Part shown: positions 1 through 8,955 of the stretch, in pieces
How the letters are laid out: every line of letters begins with the position of its first letter
Numbering within the stretch: the stretch's first letter is position 1
From: UBA1731 sp045595285
Lineage (GTDB): Bacteria; Verrucomicrobiota; Kiritimatiellia; RFP12; UBA1067
NCBI GenBank assembly: GCA_045595285.1
Contig: JAZOAC010000096.1
Coordinates: 1 to 25,861 of the forward strand
Direction: 5' to 3'
Length of the DNA stretch: 25,861 bases
Translations under genes and position numbers: made by a program
The notes under the pieces: model-generated
Seen by the model: the letters and a program-made list of their open reading frames with translations, nothing else
The model's database searches: none
Told to the model about the DNA's origin: nothing

Positions 1-1
1 C

Positions 2-1477
2 CGCATCGACAAGTGGAAGGACGAGAAGGCGGCGAAGGAGCTCATCGAGAAGATATGGGCGGACTGGGAGAAGTTTGCGTCGTATGCGTTCAACAAGTCC
101 CACGCTGTCTGCTATGCGTGGGTTGCGTACCAGACCGGCTACCTGAAGGCGCACTATCCCGCCGAGTTCATGTGCGCGCAGATTTCGTCGGAAATCGGAA
201 ACTTCGACAAGCTCCCCGGCTTCGTCGCCGAGGCCGAGGCGATGGGGCTTGAGGTGAAGCCTCCGGATGTGAACGCCGCTTTTGCGCGCTTCACCCCCGT
301 GAAGGGCGAGAAGGCGATACGGTACGGACTTGCCGGAATCAAGGGCGTCGGTGGCGGTGTGGCCGATGCGATCGTCGCGGAGCGCGAGAAGAACGGCCCC
401 TACAAAGGCTTCATGGACTTCTGCATACGCCTTGGGTCTGTGGTTGCTGTCGGAGAGGACGGCAAGCGCGGTTCGCCTCTCATCAACAAGCGAGCGCTGG
501 AGCATCTGGCGAGATGCGGAGCGTTCGATTCGTTCGCCGCCGCCGATCCTTCGTTCCATCGTGCCCGCTATTTCAACAATGTGGAGTTTGCGATCAAGCG
601 GGCTGTCGGTCTCGCCAAGGAGAAGGCGAGCTCGCAGGCGAGTTTCTTTGACGTCCTGGATGCGAGTGTCGAAAGTACGGCATCCGATTCCGAGCTTGCG
701 GACTGTCCTCGATGGCCGCTGATGGAGAACTACCGTGCGGAACGCGAATATATGGGGATATATCTCACGGGGCATCCGCTCGGCGCGTTCGAGCATGTGC
801 TGGACACGCTTTCGACGTTCAAGATAGATTCGCCGCCCGAGATCCCGTTCATGGAGGAGGTGAATTCCCCGAAGCCGTTGAGGGTTCCGGTCCGTCTTGG
901 CGGCCTGCTCAAAAGCTGTCAGGTGAGGATGTCCAAGCCGAAGAAGCCGAACGAGGAGCCGAAGCCCTGGGCGATTCTCATGATTGACGACAGCCGGAGC
1001 GAGATGGAGGCGTTGGCGTTCGCGAAGACGTACGCGAAGATGGCGGATTGGCTGCCTGATGCGGTCGAGACCCCGGTTCTCATATGCGGCGAGCTCATGC
1101 ACCGCACAAACCGCGAAACGCAGGCGGAGGAGGCGGGACTGCAGTTCTTTGTCCGCGAGGCATATGCGCTTTCCGAGGGCATATGCAGGTTTGCGAACAG
1201 TCTGTACGTGGATTTCGTGTATGAGGATCCGAAGCTCGAGGAGAAGATGAAGGCAATCGCAACGCTTGCAGCCGGAAATCCGGGCAGCATTCCTATGCAC
1301 GTCAATCTCTCCTATGCGAACGGCACGAGGGTGAAGCTCGAGCTTGACGGCGGCGTGAACCCCACCGCGGATTTCCTTGGCGCGATAGGAAAGGTGGCGA
1401 TAAAGGACAAGTGGGGCATGGACGCCAAGTCCGACATCTTCGCCGAACCGCCGCCCAAATACCCCGGCAGAAATTAA
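2..1477 (+). CDS. dnaE: DNA polymerase III alpha subunit, C-terminal part (left end outside window)
   Basis: This is the last 491 residues of the replicative polymerase catalytic subunit. The open frame runs in from the left edge, so the real start is missing. Near the left edge the block with FNKSHAV and AYQTGYLKAHYPAEF is a hallmark of the fingers region of bacterial DnaE. It is followed by a helix-hairpin-helix DNA-binding segment (IRYGLAGIKGVGGG, then the INKRALEHLARCGAFD block) and by the OB-fold and C-terminal region (from about position 870). The PHP and palm active-site regions lie upstream of the window. The frame ends at TAA 1475-1477, and a 73-base gap with its own promoter separates it from smc. 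The identification is secure. I assign dnaE rather than polC because of the order of these C-terminal blocks. Confidence 0.97.
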   Translation, partial: RIDKWKDEKAAKELIEKIWADWEKFASYAFNKSHAVCYAWVAYQTGYLKAHYPAEFMCAQISSEIGNFDKLPGFVAEAEAMGLEVKPPDVNAAFARFTPVKGEKAIRYGLAGIKGVGGGVADAIVAEREKNGPYKGFMDFCIRLGSVVAVGEDGKRGSPLINKRALEHLARCGAFDSFAAADPSFHRARYFNNVEFAIKRAVGLAKEKASSQASFFDVLDASVESTASDSELADCPRWPLMENYRAEREYMGIYLTGHPLGAFEHVLDTLSTFKIDSPPEIPFMEEVNSPKPLRVPVRLGGLLKSCQVRMSKPKKPNEEPKPWAILMIDDSRSEMEALAFAKTYAKMADWLPDAVETPVLICGELMHRTNRETQAEEAGLQFFVREAYALSEGICRFANSLYVDFVYEDPKLEEKMKAIATLAAGNPGSIPMHVNLSYANGTRVKLELDGGVNPTADFLGAIGKVAIKDKWGMDAKSDIFAEPPPKYPGRN

Positions 1478-1501
1478 GGGCTTTCGTACGTCGGCGCGTT
1501 T

Positions 1502-1510
1502 TGGTAGAAT
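1502..1510 (+). promoter_or_regulatory. extended -10 promoter of smc
   Basis: TGGTAGAAT sits 40 bases before the smc start codon in the dnaE-smc gap. The TG dinucleotide one base upstream of the hexamer makes it an extended -10. I see no good -35 box at 16-18 bases. The stretch GCGTTTTGGTA here is identical to the one in the gyrB promoter. A Shine-Dalgarno GGAG lies at 1537-1540. The promoter role is inferred from sequence only. Confidence 0.55.
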
Positions 1511-1550
1511 ATGCGCTTAAACAAAGATTTTTCATCGGAGATCGGTACGC

Positions 1551-4500
1551 GTGTATCTAAAGCAACTCGACATACTCGGCTTCAAGAGCTTCGCAGACAA
1601 GACCAGGCTTACTTTCGAGCCTGGCATGATTGCCATCGTGGGGCCAAACGGATGCGGAAAGTCCAACGTTTCCGACGCGATACGCTGGGTGCTTGGCGAA
1701 CAGCGTCCCACGGCTCTGCGCTGCACGAAGCTTGCGGATGTCGTGTTCAACGGCACTGACACGCGTAAACCCCTTGGCCTGTGTGAAGTGTCAATCACGT
1801 TTGCCGACTGCGAGAAGGAGCTTGGCACCGAATACGACGAGGTCACTATCACGCGCCGCGTGTACCGAGACGGTAGCGGCGAATACTTCATAAACAAGGT
1901 CCGTTGCGGACTGAAGGACGTGAAGCGTCTTTTCATGGGTACAGGCATCGGCACCACGTCCTACTCCGTGATGGCCCAGGGCCAGATCGACCAGATCCTC
2001 TCATCCAAGCCTGAGGACCGCCGCGCGGTGTTCGAGGAGGCCGCCGGAATCACGAAGTTCAAGGCAGACCGCAAGGAGGCGATCCGCAAAATCGAGCAGA
2101 CGGAGCAGAACCTTCTGCGCGAGGCGGACGTCCTGCGCGAAATGAAGCGCCAGATCGGCTCGCTCCAGCGTCAGGTGGGCAAGGCCCAGCGCTACAAGGA
2201 GCTGCGCGACGAGGTGCGCGGTCTCGACATTTTCGTATCCCGCAACAAAATCCGCACATTCGATCTCGCGCTTGAGCTGAATGCGGCCAAGCGTGTCGAG
2301 ACGGACAATCTGATCGAGGAGTCCGCCAACGCCGTAGCCGCCGCCGAAGAGGCGGGGCGTCGTCTCCATCAGGAGATCCACGCGGCGGAGGAGCGTCTGG
2401 GCGCTCTTGCGTCCGAGGCCGCCGCCGCAGAGGCGGGCTATCGCCGTGCGCAGGAGATGATTGCGGTCAATACGCAGCGAATCTCCGAATACAGGTCCTT
2501 CTCCGACCGTGACGGACGCGAGATCGAGGACGCGAGGCGTCTTCTCGAAGAGGCCGGCATGCAGCTCGACTCTCTCGAGCAGAAGTCCGCGCTTCTTCAG
2601 TCCGGAGTGGAAAGCGCACTCGCCGAACTTGATGCCGCACAGGCGGCGTTCGACGAATCCCAGCAGCGCATCGACACCTTGCGCCTTGCGCTTCAGAACG
2701 CGCGTTCGGAGTCCGCGATCTGCGACCGTCAGGCCGCCGAGATCCGCGATACGATCGCACGTCTCGAATATGAGGCGCGCGAGTCCATCTTGAAGAAGGA
2801 GCGTCTGACCTCAGAGTCTGCGCAATTGAAGGAGGCCGTTGCGGCGGCGGACGCTAACCTTGCTGACGTCATGGCGCGCCTTGAGGCGGCGCAGGGCGCC
2901 GAAGGTGAGCTTTCCGATGCCGTTTCAGCAAAGTCGTCCGAAGCCGAGGCGTTCAGGAACGAGGTGGAGGAGCTCCGCGCGAATTTCGGCAAGATGCAGG
3001 CGGAGGCCGCCGCCAAAGAGGCAGAGCTGAACTATCTGAACGATGCGCAGGATGCAGCCGCAGCGTTCTCTGCAGGAGCGCAGGCCCTTCTCGAGGGGAA
3101 GCTCAATCTTCCCGAGGGAACGGTGCTCGGTTCGCTTGCGGACCGTTTTGATGCGCCGCCGGAATACCGCACCGCGATCGAGGCGGCGTTGCGCAGTTGG
3201 CTTGATGCGGTCGTCGTCAAGGATGTGTCCGCCGCCACTGCGGCTGTAGATGCTCTTGTGAAGGGCGATGCAGGAAGCGCCCGCATAATCTGCCTTGACG
3301 CGGAGCGTACGGCGCCGGTGGCGGCGAAGCCCGGCATGACGAGGCTTCTTGATGTCGTCCAGGTGGAGGATTCCTTCCGTTCTGCGGCGGAGGCTCTGAT
3401 AGGTTCCATGTATGTGGCCGAAAGCCATGATGCTCTCAATGCCGCTTCGCTGGACGGAGTATCGGCTTTCGTTACGCGCGACGGCGTCATCCGCCGTGCG
3501 GACGGCATGTATGAAGTGTGGCAACCCGGAGCATCGGTGGCATCGCCGCTTTCGCGCAAGATGCTCGTCACGGAGGCTCAGTCCGCGCTCGAGACCCTCC
3601 AGCGCAGGATTGCCGAGGGCGAGGAGACGCTTTCCACGGCATCCGAGAAGTCTGCTCGCCTTGCGACTGAACTGGCGAGTCTTCATGAACGCCTTTCCGA
3701 GTCGCGCCGTGCCGCCGCCCAGGCGCAGGGCGAGTATACATCGCTCGAGCGCGATGCGTCGCAGCTGAAGACCCGCCTTGAGCGCGTGGGGGCAGAACTT
3801 GAATCCGTCATTGCGGCGAATGCAGACGGCGACGCAAAGCGCGAGGCTCTTGCCGCCGAGCTGGAGACCACCGTCGCAAAGCGCGATGCGCTTCTTGACG
3901 AGACTGCGCAGAAGCAGGACGAGCTCATGGAGCTTGAGACCGCCAACGCCGACAAGAGCCGTCTCCTTACCGAAAAGCGTGTCGCCGCCGGCCAGATGGA
4001 GAGTGAACTCGAGTTCACGAGCCGCCAGAAGGAGGACGTGGAGCGCCGCAAGGCGGAGTTGTACAAGACGGTCGAGGGGCGCGAGAACGGGATTCGAGGA
4101 TATCAGGAATCAATCGCCCGCCTTACCGACGAGACTGTCGAGCTTCAGGAATCGCTCCAGCCGCTTCAGGAGAAGTTTGCTGACGTGCGCGCCCGCACCG
4201 AGGATGAGCGTGCCAACCGCGAGGAGCTGAATGCGCAGCTTTCTCAGGCGGATGCCGAGATCATCGCAAGGCGCAATGCCCTGGACGGTGCGCGTGATAC
4301 GAAGGCAAAGCTCGAGGTTGCCGCGACGGAGTCCACGATGCTCCGCCAGAATCTCTACGACCACCTGAGCCAGGAGTACGGTCTTGACGCCCAGCAGGTG
4401 ATGCGCGAGCCCGATCCCGAGTTCAAGGGTGAACCGCCGCCTCCGGAGGTGCTTGAGGCTAAGGTCAACGACATCAACGCCAAGATCGCCGCGCTGGGCC

Positions 4501-5117
4501 CGGTGAACATGGTCGCCATCGACGAGTTCCGCGAGCTTGAGGAGCGCTATACGAGAGAGAAGGAGCAGGAGGCGGACCTTCTTGCGGCAAAGGCGCAGAT
4601 CATGGAGCTCATCACGGATCTGAACGGCAAGTCCGGCGAGATGTTCAAGGCCACGTTCGAGAAGGCGAACGAGAACTTCCAGAAGATGTTCACGAAGCTC
4701 TTCAACGGCGGCGAGGCGCGTCTCGTGCTTCTCGAGAACGAGCAGGATCCGCTTGAATGCGGCATCGACATCATCGCGCGTCCTCCGGGCAAGCGTCCGC
4801 AGAGCGTCACGCTGCTTTCCGGCGGCGAGCGCACGATGACGGCCGTTGCGCTGCTCTTCGCCATCTTCCGCATCAAGCCTGCCCCGTTTACGATGCTGGA
4901 CGAGCTGGACGCCGCTCTCGACGATGCGAACATCGGGCGTTTCGTGGACGCTCTCAAGGAGTTCCTTGACCGTTCGCAGTTCCTCATCATCACGCACAAC
5001 CAGCACACGATCGCCGGTTCGGATATCGTGTATGGCGTAAGCCAGCAGGAGAAGGGCGTATCCCGTGTGATTTCGATGAAGCTTTCCGATCTCGGCGCGA
5101 AAAAGTCCCGGGACTGA
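1551..5117 (+). CDS. smc: chromosome segregation ATPase SMC (structural maintenance of chromosomes)
   Basis: SMC is the large ATPase of the bacterial condensin complex. It works with ScpA and ScpB to extrude DNA loops and organise the chromosome. The 1188-residue length is normal for the family. The order seen is: N-terminal head with Walker A GPNGCGKS (31-38) and the following SNVSDAIRWVLGEQ block; an Ala/Glu/Arg-rich coiled coil (about 170-500); a globular hinge (about 510-665); a returning coiled coil; and a C-terminal head with the ABC signature LSGGERT (about 1088) and Walker B, where D1117 and E1118 sit in LDELDAALDD. The start is GTG at 1551, supported by GGAG at 1537-1540 and by the conserved N-terminus MYLKQLDILGFKSF. 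No scpA or scpB is adjacent. The identification is certain. Confidence 0.98.
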   Translation: MYLKQLDILGFKSFADKTRLTFEPGMIAIVGPNGCGKSNVSDAIRWVLGEQRPTALRCTKLADVVFNGTDTRKPLGLCEVSITFADCEKELGTEYDEVTITRRVYRDGSGEYFINKVRCGLKDVKRLFMGTGIGTTSYSVMAQGQIDQILSSKPEDRRAVFEEAAGITKFKADRKEAIRKIEQTEQNLLREADVLREMKRQIGSLQRQVGKAQRYKELRDEVRGLDIFVSRNKIRTFDLALELNAAKRVETDNLIEESANAVAAAEEAGRRLHQEIHAAEERLGALASEAAAAEAGYRRAQEMIAVNTQRISEYRSFSDRDGREIEDARRLLEEAGMQLDSLEQKSALLQSGVESALAELDAAQAAFDESQQRIDTLRLALQNARSESAICDRQAAEIRDTIARLEYEARESILKKERLTSESAQLKEAVAAADANLADVMARLEAAQGAEGELSDAVSAKSSEAEAFRNEVEELRANFGKMQAEAAAKEAELNYLNDAQDAAAAFSAGAQALLEGKLNLPEGTVLGSLADRFDAPPEYRTAIEAALRSWLDAVVVKDVSAATAAVDALVKGDAGSARIICLDAERTAPVAAKPGMTRLLDVVQVEDSFRSAAEALIGSMYVAESHDALNAASLDGVSAFVTRDGVIRRADGMYEVWQPGASVASPLSRKMLVTEAQSALETLQRRIAEGEETLSTASEKSARLATELASLHERLSESRRAAAQAQGEYTSLERDASQLKTRLERVGAELESVIAANADGDAKREALAAELETTVAKRDALLDETAQKQDELMELETANADKSRLLTEKRVAAGQMESELEFTSRQKEDVERRKAELYKTVEGRENGIRGYQESIARLTDETVELQESLQPLQEKFADVRARTEDERANREELNAQLSQADAEIIARRNALDGARDTKAKLEVAATESTMLRQNLYDHLSQEYGLDAQQVMREPDPEFKGEPPPPEVLEAKVNDINAKIAALGPVNMVAIDEFRELEERYTREKEQEADLLAAKAQIMELITDLNGKSGEMFKATFEKANENFQKMFTKLFNGGEARLVLLENEQDPLECGIDIIARPPGKRPQSVTLLSGGERTMTAVALLFAIFRIKPAPFTMLDELDAALDDANIGRFVDALKEFLDRSQFLIITHNQHTIAGSDIVYGVSQQEKGVSRVISMKLSDLGAKKSRD

Positions 5118-5154
5118 TCCGTTTGGATGTTGACGGGTCGATGACGCGGAGCTG

Positions 5155-5163
5155 TGGTATAAT
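5155..5163 (+). promoter_or_regulatory. extended -10 promoter of fabD
   Basis: TGGTATAAT lies 40 bases before the fabD start codon and holds a perfect TATAAT hexamer with an upstream TG. A TTGACG at 5130-5135 would be 22 bases away, too far for a standard -35, so activity probably rests on the extended -10. The predicted leader is AT-rich and carries AAGGAG (5191-5196) seven bases before ATG. smc and fabD therefore look separately transcribed. Confidence 0.65.
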
Positions 5164-5203
5164 TCCAGTCAATTTTTTGTTCAACACCATAAGGAGACAA
5201 CAA

Positions 5204-6127
5204 ATGGCAGATTGCTGCATTTTTGCAGGGCAGGGCGCACAGGTGCCGGGCATGGGCAAGGACTTTGCCGAGGCTGACGCGACGCTCATGGAGCTTTTCG
5301 ACAAGGCGAATGGCGTCCTTGGATTCGATCTCAAGAAGATATGCTTCGAGGGTCCTGCAGAGGAGCTTACGAAGTCGAATGTCTGCCAGCCGGCCATCTT
5401 CGTGACAAGCTACGCGGCCTTTCTCGCGTTCCAGAAGCGCAATCCGGCTCAGTTTGCGGCGGCGGCGGGTCTTTCTCTCGGAGAGTGGGGTGCGCTCTGT
5501 GCGGCGGGCGTTCTAGACTTCGACTCCACGCTCAAGGTCCTTGAAGCCCGCGGACGCTTTATGCAGGAGGCCTGCGAGGCGACGCCTTCGGGCATGATCG
5601 CCATTGTCGGCGCATCCCCCGACCAGCTTTCAGAACTCTGCGCCAAGACCGGCTGCACGGTTGCGAACGTCAATTCCTCCGCGCAGCAGGTTCTTTCGGG
5701 CTCCAAGGATGAAATCGCCGCCGCTGCGACGGTTGCGAAGGAGCTTGGAATCAAGCGTGCGCTTCCCCTTGCCACGGCTGGCGCATTCCATTCGAAGTTC
5801 ATGCAGCCCGCACGCGAGAAGCTCGCTCCGGTTCTGGACGGCATCACGTTCAACGCACCAAAGATTCCCGTTCTCTCCAACGTCACCGGCAAGCCACACG
5901 ACAGCGATCCGGCCGCCATCAAGGCGCTCATGCTCGAGCAGGTCACGGGCACGACCAACTGGGCTGCCGACGTCGAGGCGGCGAAAGCTCTCGGCTGTAC
6001 GCGTTTTGTGGAGTTTGGCCCCGGCAAGGTGCTTTCGGGCCTCATCAAGAAGATCGACGCCTCGCTCACCACGGTGAACGTCTCTGATCTCGCTTCGCTC
6101 GACGCCACGATTGCGGCGCTCGGCTGA
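5204..6127 (+). CDS. fabD: malonyl-CoA:ACP transacylase
   Basis: FabD transfers malonyl from CoA to acyl carrier protein, supplying the extender unit for fatty acid synthesis in the cytosol. The 307-residue protein has the family's usual length. It opens with FAGQGAQVPGMG. It has the nucleophile serine S91 in GLSLGEW, R116 in EARGRFM (which binds the malonyl carboxylate in the family) and H196 in GAFHSKF. The residue before the serine is Leu where most proteobacterial enzymes have His (GHSLGE), an alternative I recall from other PVC bacteria. I chose ATG 5204 because AAGGAG ends seven bases upstream and the protein then begins at the usual point. An in-frame ATG at 5123 lies upstream of the promoter. 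No other fab genes are adjacent. It converges with the phosphoesterase gene 25 bases downstream. Confidence 0.96.
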   Translation: MADCCIFAGQGAQVPGMGKDFAEADATLMELFDKANGVLGFDLKKICFEGPAEELTKSNVCQPAIFVTSYAAFLAFQKRNPAQFAAAAGLSLGEWGALCAAGVLDFDSTLKVLEARGRFMQEACEATPSGMIAIVGASPDQLSELCAKTGCTVANVNSSAQQVLSGSKDEIAAAATVAKELGIKRALPLATAGAFHSKFMQPAREKLAPVLDGITFNAPKIPVLSNVTGKPHDSDPAAIKALMLEQVTGTTNWAADVEAAKALGCTRFVEFGPGKVLSGLIKKIDASLTTVNVSDLASLDATIAALG

Positions 6128-6152
6128 AGGTAAAGCGCAGATGGACGGCGGC

Positions 6153-6668
6153 TCAGATGCTGAAGTGCTTCAGCTCCGAGCCGTCGAAGAAACCGAAGGA
6201 TCGGGCGCTGCCGCCCTTGGGCAGCGATACCGATCCTGGATTGTATATGGTGATGCCGCATTCCAGGCGCTTGAGTTCCGGTATGTGGGTGTGGCCGTGC
6301 GCAAGGATGGTTCCTGTACCAAGCGGCGGCAGTCTGCATTCGTTCCAGAGATGTCCGTGCGTAAGGAAGAACTTTTCGGTTTCTGTCTCGAGGATGGCGT
6401 AGTCGCTCATCATCGGGAACTCGAACATCATCTGGTCAACCTCGGCGTCACAGTTGCCGCGCACGGCGATGATCCTGTCCTTCAGTCCGTTGAGCATGCC
6501 GACGACCTTGACCGGATCGTAGAAGTTCGGCACGCCGTTGCGCGGACCGTGGTAGAGAAGGTCTCCGAGAAGGACGATCTTGTCGTACTTTAGCGGTTCG
6601 GCGGCGGTCAACGCCTGTTCGAGCGTTGACGGCACGCCGTGTATGTCACTGAGGAAGAGTATCTTCAT
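6153..6668 (-). CDS. YfcE/MJ0936-type metallophosphoesterase
   Basis: This 171-residue cytosolic phosphoesterase carries the complete two-metal site of the YfcE class: D8 and H10 in LSDIHG, D36 in LLGDLLYHGPRNG, N72 and D74 in RGNCDAEVD, H104 and H106 in THGH, and H124, H126 and H128 in AHGHTH. Family members hydrolyse phosphodiesters such as bis-pNPP in vitro, and the physiological substrate is usually unknown. The start at 6668 gives the canonical MKILFLSD N-terminus and has GGAG six bases upstream. A much longer upstream extension of the frame overlaps the preceding gene and is not needed. It is the last gene of a three-gene minus-strand unit, with only 14 bases between it and the ceramidase-like gene. 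The fold assignment is firm and the substrate is open. Confidence 0.93.
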   Translation of the reverse strand: MKILFLSDIHGVPSTLEQALTAAEPLKYDKIVLLGDLLYHGPRNGVPNFYDPVKVVGMLNGLKDRIIAVRGNCDAEVDQMMFEFPMMSDYAILETETEKFFLTHGHLWNECRLPPLGTGTILAHGHTHIPELKRLECGITIYNPGSVSLPKGGSARSFGFFDGSELKHFSI

Positions 6669-6682
6669 CGAATGCTCCGGAG

Positions 6683-8077
6683 TCACTTGGCCGATTCTTC
6701 CTTGAGCTGCTTGAGCTGCCTGACCTGCGCTGCGACGAGCTTGTCTCCCGTCGGGGCGGCGTAACGGGATGAAAGTCCCTCGTATCCGCCTTCGTGGTGC
6801 GCCTTGGTCGAGGGGATGTAGCCTTCGCTGCCGTTGGTCAGGCTCGTGACGATCGTCATGCGGAAGGGCGACTGAGCCTTTACGTCGCGGCCCAGGTCCA
6901 CAAACGGTTCGCACGGCATCCCGGAGAATCCGATTGCGTCGCCGATGGAGAGGTTGGACACGAGGATGTCGAACGAGGCGGGGCCGTTCATCAGTCTGCG
7001 GACGCGCGAGCCCGGAGAGGTGAGGGTCATGATCTCCATGCCGGAGAGAGGGATCTCGGACCTCCTGCCTTCGTCGAACATCTTGACCCACTTGATCTCG
7101 TCAGGGGTGGGAAGGTTCGTCGGCATGGGCGTGGGGGTCACGAGACCGTTCACCTTTCCTGCGGGAACCTCTTCGCAGATATCCCAGATCTTCATCGCGA
7201 CACCTGCAAGGGCGCGTCCCATGTGCTTGTATATGGTCTGTCGAGTGAGGGACCTGCGTCCGGGCGGCGGGAATCTGTAGTGGTGGTTTACGTCGCCTTG
7301 GGCGGCATTGAGGAAGAGGCACTTGACGCCATCGCCGACGCCGTTCTCGAAGGTCTTGCGCAGTACGCCCGGCCAGTCGGCGGATATTGCGGTGCCGCCG
7401 ATGGTGTCGGTGTGCGTGCCGAAGTTCACGATTGCGATGTCGGGTGCGCCGGTGCGCTTGAAGCGGATCAGTTTGACGGTTTCGTCAGGTGCTCCGAGCG
7501 GCTCCTTTACATCTGGATTCATTATGCCGGGGTTTGTGCGCACGGAACCGTCCTTCATGCGGTAGCGGCGGATGAAGGAAATCTTCTCGCACACGGATTC
7601 TGCGATGGCGATCTTGGACGGCGCAAGGTCGGCCATGGCCATCTTTCCTGCATCCGCAAGACGTGTGATGCGCATGTCCGCATAGTCCATCACGAGCTGC
7701 TTCTCTTCGGCCGTGAAGCTGTCGCGCGGCCAGTCTGCCGGACCCGTGTGAGTGTGGGTAGAGTGCACGAATATCCTGTCGCGCGGCACGCCCGTTGCGG
7801 CGGTGATGGCAGGGAACGCCTTTTTGAAGAAGGGGTTTGAGAGATGGAGGTCATCCACCGAGTAGATGAGAGCGGTGTTCTTCCCGTCGGACACAGCCAC
7901 GCACTCGACGCACAGGGGGTCGAGTATGGATGTCGCGTTGCGTTTGCTGAAGTATCCGACCATGGGGATCCCGAGCGGCGGCGTCGCGTCGACGCGGGCG
8001 AAGCCGGCCTTGAATTCGGCGTGCAGGACGAACGCGGTGCATGCGAACGTAAGGGTCAACAGTGCTTTTGGTTTCAT
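6683..8077 (-). CDS. exported neutral/alkaline ceramidase-like protein
   Basis: The 464-residue protein has a signal peptide of about 20 residues ending in LHA before EFKAGFARVD. It continues with the opening block of the neutral/alkaline ceramidase N-terminal domain family (ARVDATPPLGIPMVGYF). The zinc-site-like segment VHSTHTHTGP supplies H105, H108 and H110, and GTHTDTIGG follows further on. Authentic ceramidases are about 650-750 residues with a second Ig-like domain, and here only the catalytic-type domain is present. Proteins of this short type are common in Planctomycetes and Verrucomicrobia and most have no demonstrated substrate, so ceramide hydrolysis should not be assumed. The start at 8077 has AAGGAG nine bases upstream, and an upstream extension would bury the signal peptide. 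It lies 16 bases after the mrp stop and 14 bases before the phosphoesterase, suggesting one transcript. Confidence 0.85.
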   Translation of the reverse strand: MKPKALLTLTFACTAFVLHAEFKAGFARVDATPPLGIPMVGYFSKRNATSILDPLCVECVAVSDGKNTALIYSVDDLHLSNPFFKKAFPAITAATGVPRDRIFVHSTHTHTGPADWPRDSFTAEEKQLVMDYADMRITRLADAGKMAMADLAPSKIAIAESVCEKISFIRRYRMKDGSVRTNPGIMNPDVKEPLGAPDETVKLIRFKRTGAPDIAIVNFGTHTDTIGGTAISADWPGVLRKTFENGVGDGVKCLFLNAAQGDVNHHYRFPPPGRRSLTRQTIYKHMGRALAGVAMKIWDICEEVPAGKVNGLVTPTPMPTNLPTPDEIKWVKMFDEGRRSEIPLSGMEIMTLTSPGSRVRRLMNGPASFDILVSNLSIGDAIGFSGMPCEPFVDLGRDVKAQSPFRMTIVTSLTNGSEGYIPSTKAHHEGGYEGLSSRYAAPTGDKLVAAQVRQLKQLKEESAK

Positions 8078-8093
8078 GGTGTGCGCTCCTTGT

Positions 8094-8918
8094 CTAGCAG
8101 TTGCATTTTTCGATGAAAGCGTCGATTTCCGGGATGGCGAGCGTTTCCGCCGCGCCGGCGTCGATCGCCTTGGCGAAGTTCGGGTCGATGGGAAGGCGCG
8201 CAACGTTGTCGATATCAAAACGCCTGGCGAGATCGTCCGCCTGGCTTTCGCCGAAGACGGCATGCCGCTCCGAACATTTCGGACACATGAAATAGCTCAT
8301 GTTCTCAACGAGACCGAGCACCTTCTTGTCCATCATTTTCGCCATTTTCACGGATTTCCCCACGATCATCTCGACGAGCTTCTGCGGGGAGGAGACGATC
8401 ACCACTCCGTCGACCGGCAGACTCTGGAACACCGTCAGCGGAACGTCGCCCGTTCCCGGCGGCATATCGACGAACATCATGTCCAGCTCGCCCCAGTGCA
8501 CGTCCGTCCAGAACTGCTTGACCGCGCCGGCGATGACCGGTCCGCGCCAGACAACCGGGTCGGTCGGATCTTCGACAAGCATGTTCAGGGACATGATCCT
8601 GACGCCGCCATTCGAGATCACGGGCTCGATGCCGTGTTCGCTCTGGATCGTTCCGCCCGTCAGGCCGAACGCCTTCGGGATGGAGGGACCCGTGATGTCG
8701 GCATCCAGAATGCCGACCTTGAGTCCCTTGCGGGCCGCCGCAACGGCCAGCATCGTGGTCACGAAGCTTTTGCCTACGCCGCCCTTGCCGCTCGCGACGG
8801 CTATAACCTTCTTTACCTGCGACGCCGCATTGAGCTTCGCCGAGAAATCGAACTTCTCCTTCCTGTCTGCGCAATCCTTGCCGCAGCTGGAGCAGTCGTG
8901 TGTGCAACTTTCAGACAT
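8094..8918 (-). CDS. mrp: Mrp/ApbC/NBP35-family Fe-S cluster carrier ATPase
   Basis: This 274-residue cytosolic P-loop ATPase belongs to the family that carries and delivers [4Fe-4S] clusters to apo-proteins. It has a deviant Walker A GKGGVGKS (44-51), the MRP signature region (DADITGPSIPKAFG), Walker B DMPPGTGD, and the C-terminal CPKC pair that bridges the cluster in the dimer. The N-terminus carries an extra cysteine cluster, C5-x3-C9-x2-C12-x3-C16, reminiscent of the N-terminal ferredoxin-like motif of NBP35. The chain ends in CNC. The start at 8918 is chosen because the cysteine motif follows immediately and a purine-rich AAGGG lies upstream. Starts further upstream would pass over the promoter. 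It is the first gene of the three-gene minus-strand unit and is divergent from the U32 gene. Confidence 0.95.
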   Translation of the reverse strand: MSESCTHDCSSCGKDCADRKEKFDFSAKLNAASQVKKVIAVASGKGGVGKSFVTTMLAVAAARKGLKVGILDADITGPSIPKAFGLTGGTIQSEHGIEPVISNGGVRIMSLNMLVEDPTDPVVWRGPVIAGAVKQFWTDVHWGELDMMFVDMPPGTGDVPLTVFQSLPVDGVVIVSSPQKLVEMIVGKSVKMAKMMDKKVLGLVENMSYFMCPKCSERHAVFGESQADDLARRFDIDNVARLPIDPNFAKAIDAGAAETLAIPEIDAFIEKCNC

Positions 8919-8946
8919 CTGTGTTTCCCTTCTGTAGATGGCACGT

Positions 8947-8955
8947 ATTGTATCA
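8947..8955 (-). promoter_or_regulatory. extended -10 promoter of mrp
   Basis: Read on the minus strand this is TGATACAAT, an extended -10 element 28 bases before the mrp start codon. No clear -35 box is seen. Together with the element at 9001-9009 it makes the 157-base gap a divergent promoter region. Confidence 0.5.

Noticed and set aside
4110..5006. A 298-codon minus-strand frame opposite the C-terminal part of smc
   Set aside because: It is a Leu/Glu/Arg/His repeat-like shadow of coiled-coil coding sequence, with no start signals.
5123..5203. Upstream in-frame ATG that would lengthen FabD by 27 residues
   Set aside because: It lies upstream of the predicted promoter, and the internal ATG at 5204 has an ideal AAGGAG and gives the family N-terminus.
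6116..6138. GCGCT/AGCGC inverted repeat at the fabD stop as a terminator
   Set aside because: There are only five base pairs, no T-run on either strand, and it overlaps coding sequence.
6794..7840. A 348-codon plus-strand frame opposite the ceramidase-like gene
   Set aside because: It is the mirror of a supported minus-strand gene with signal peptide and conserved motifs, and has no ribosome site or family features.
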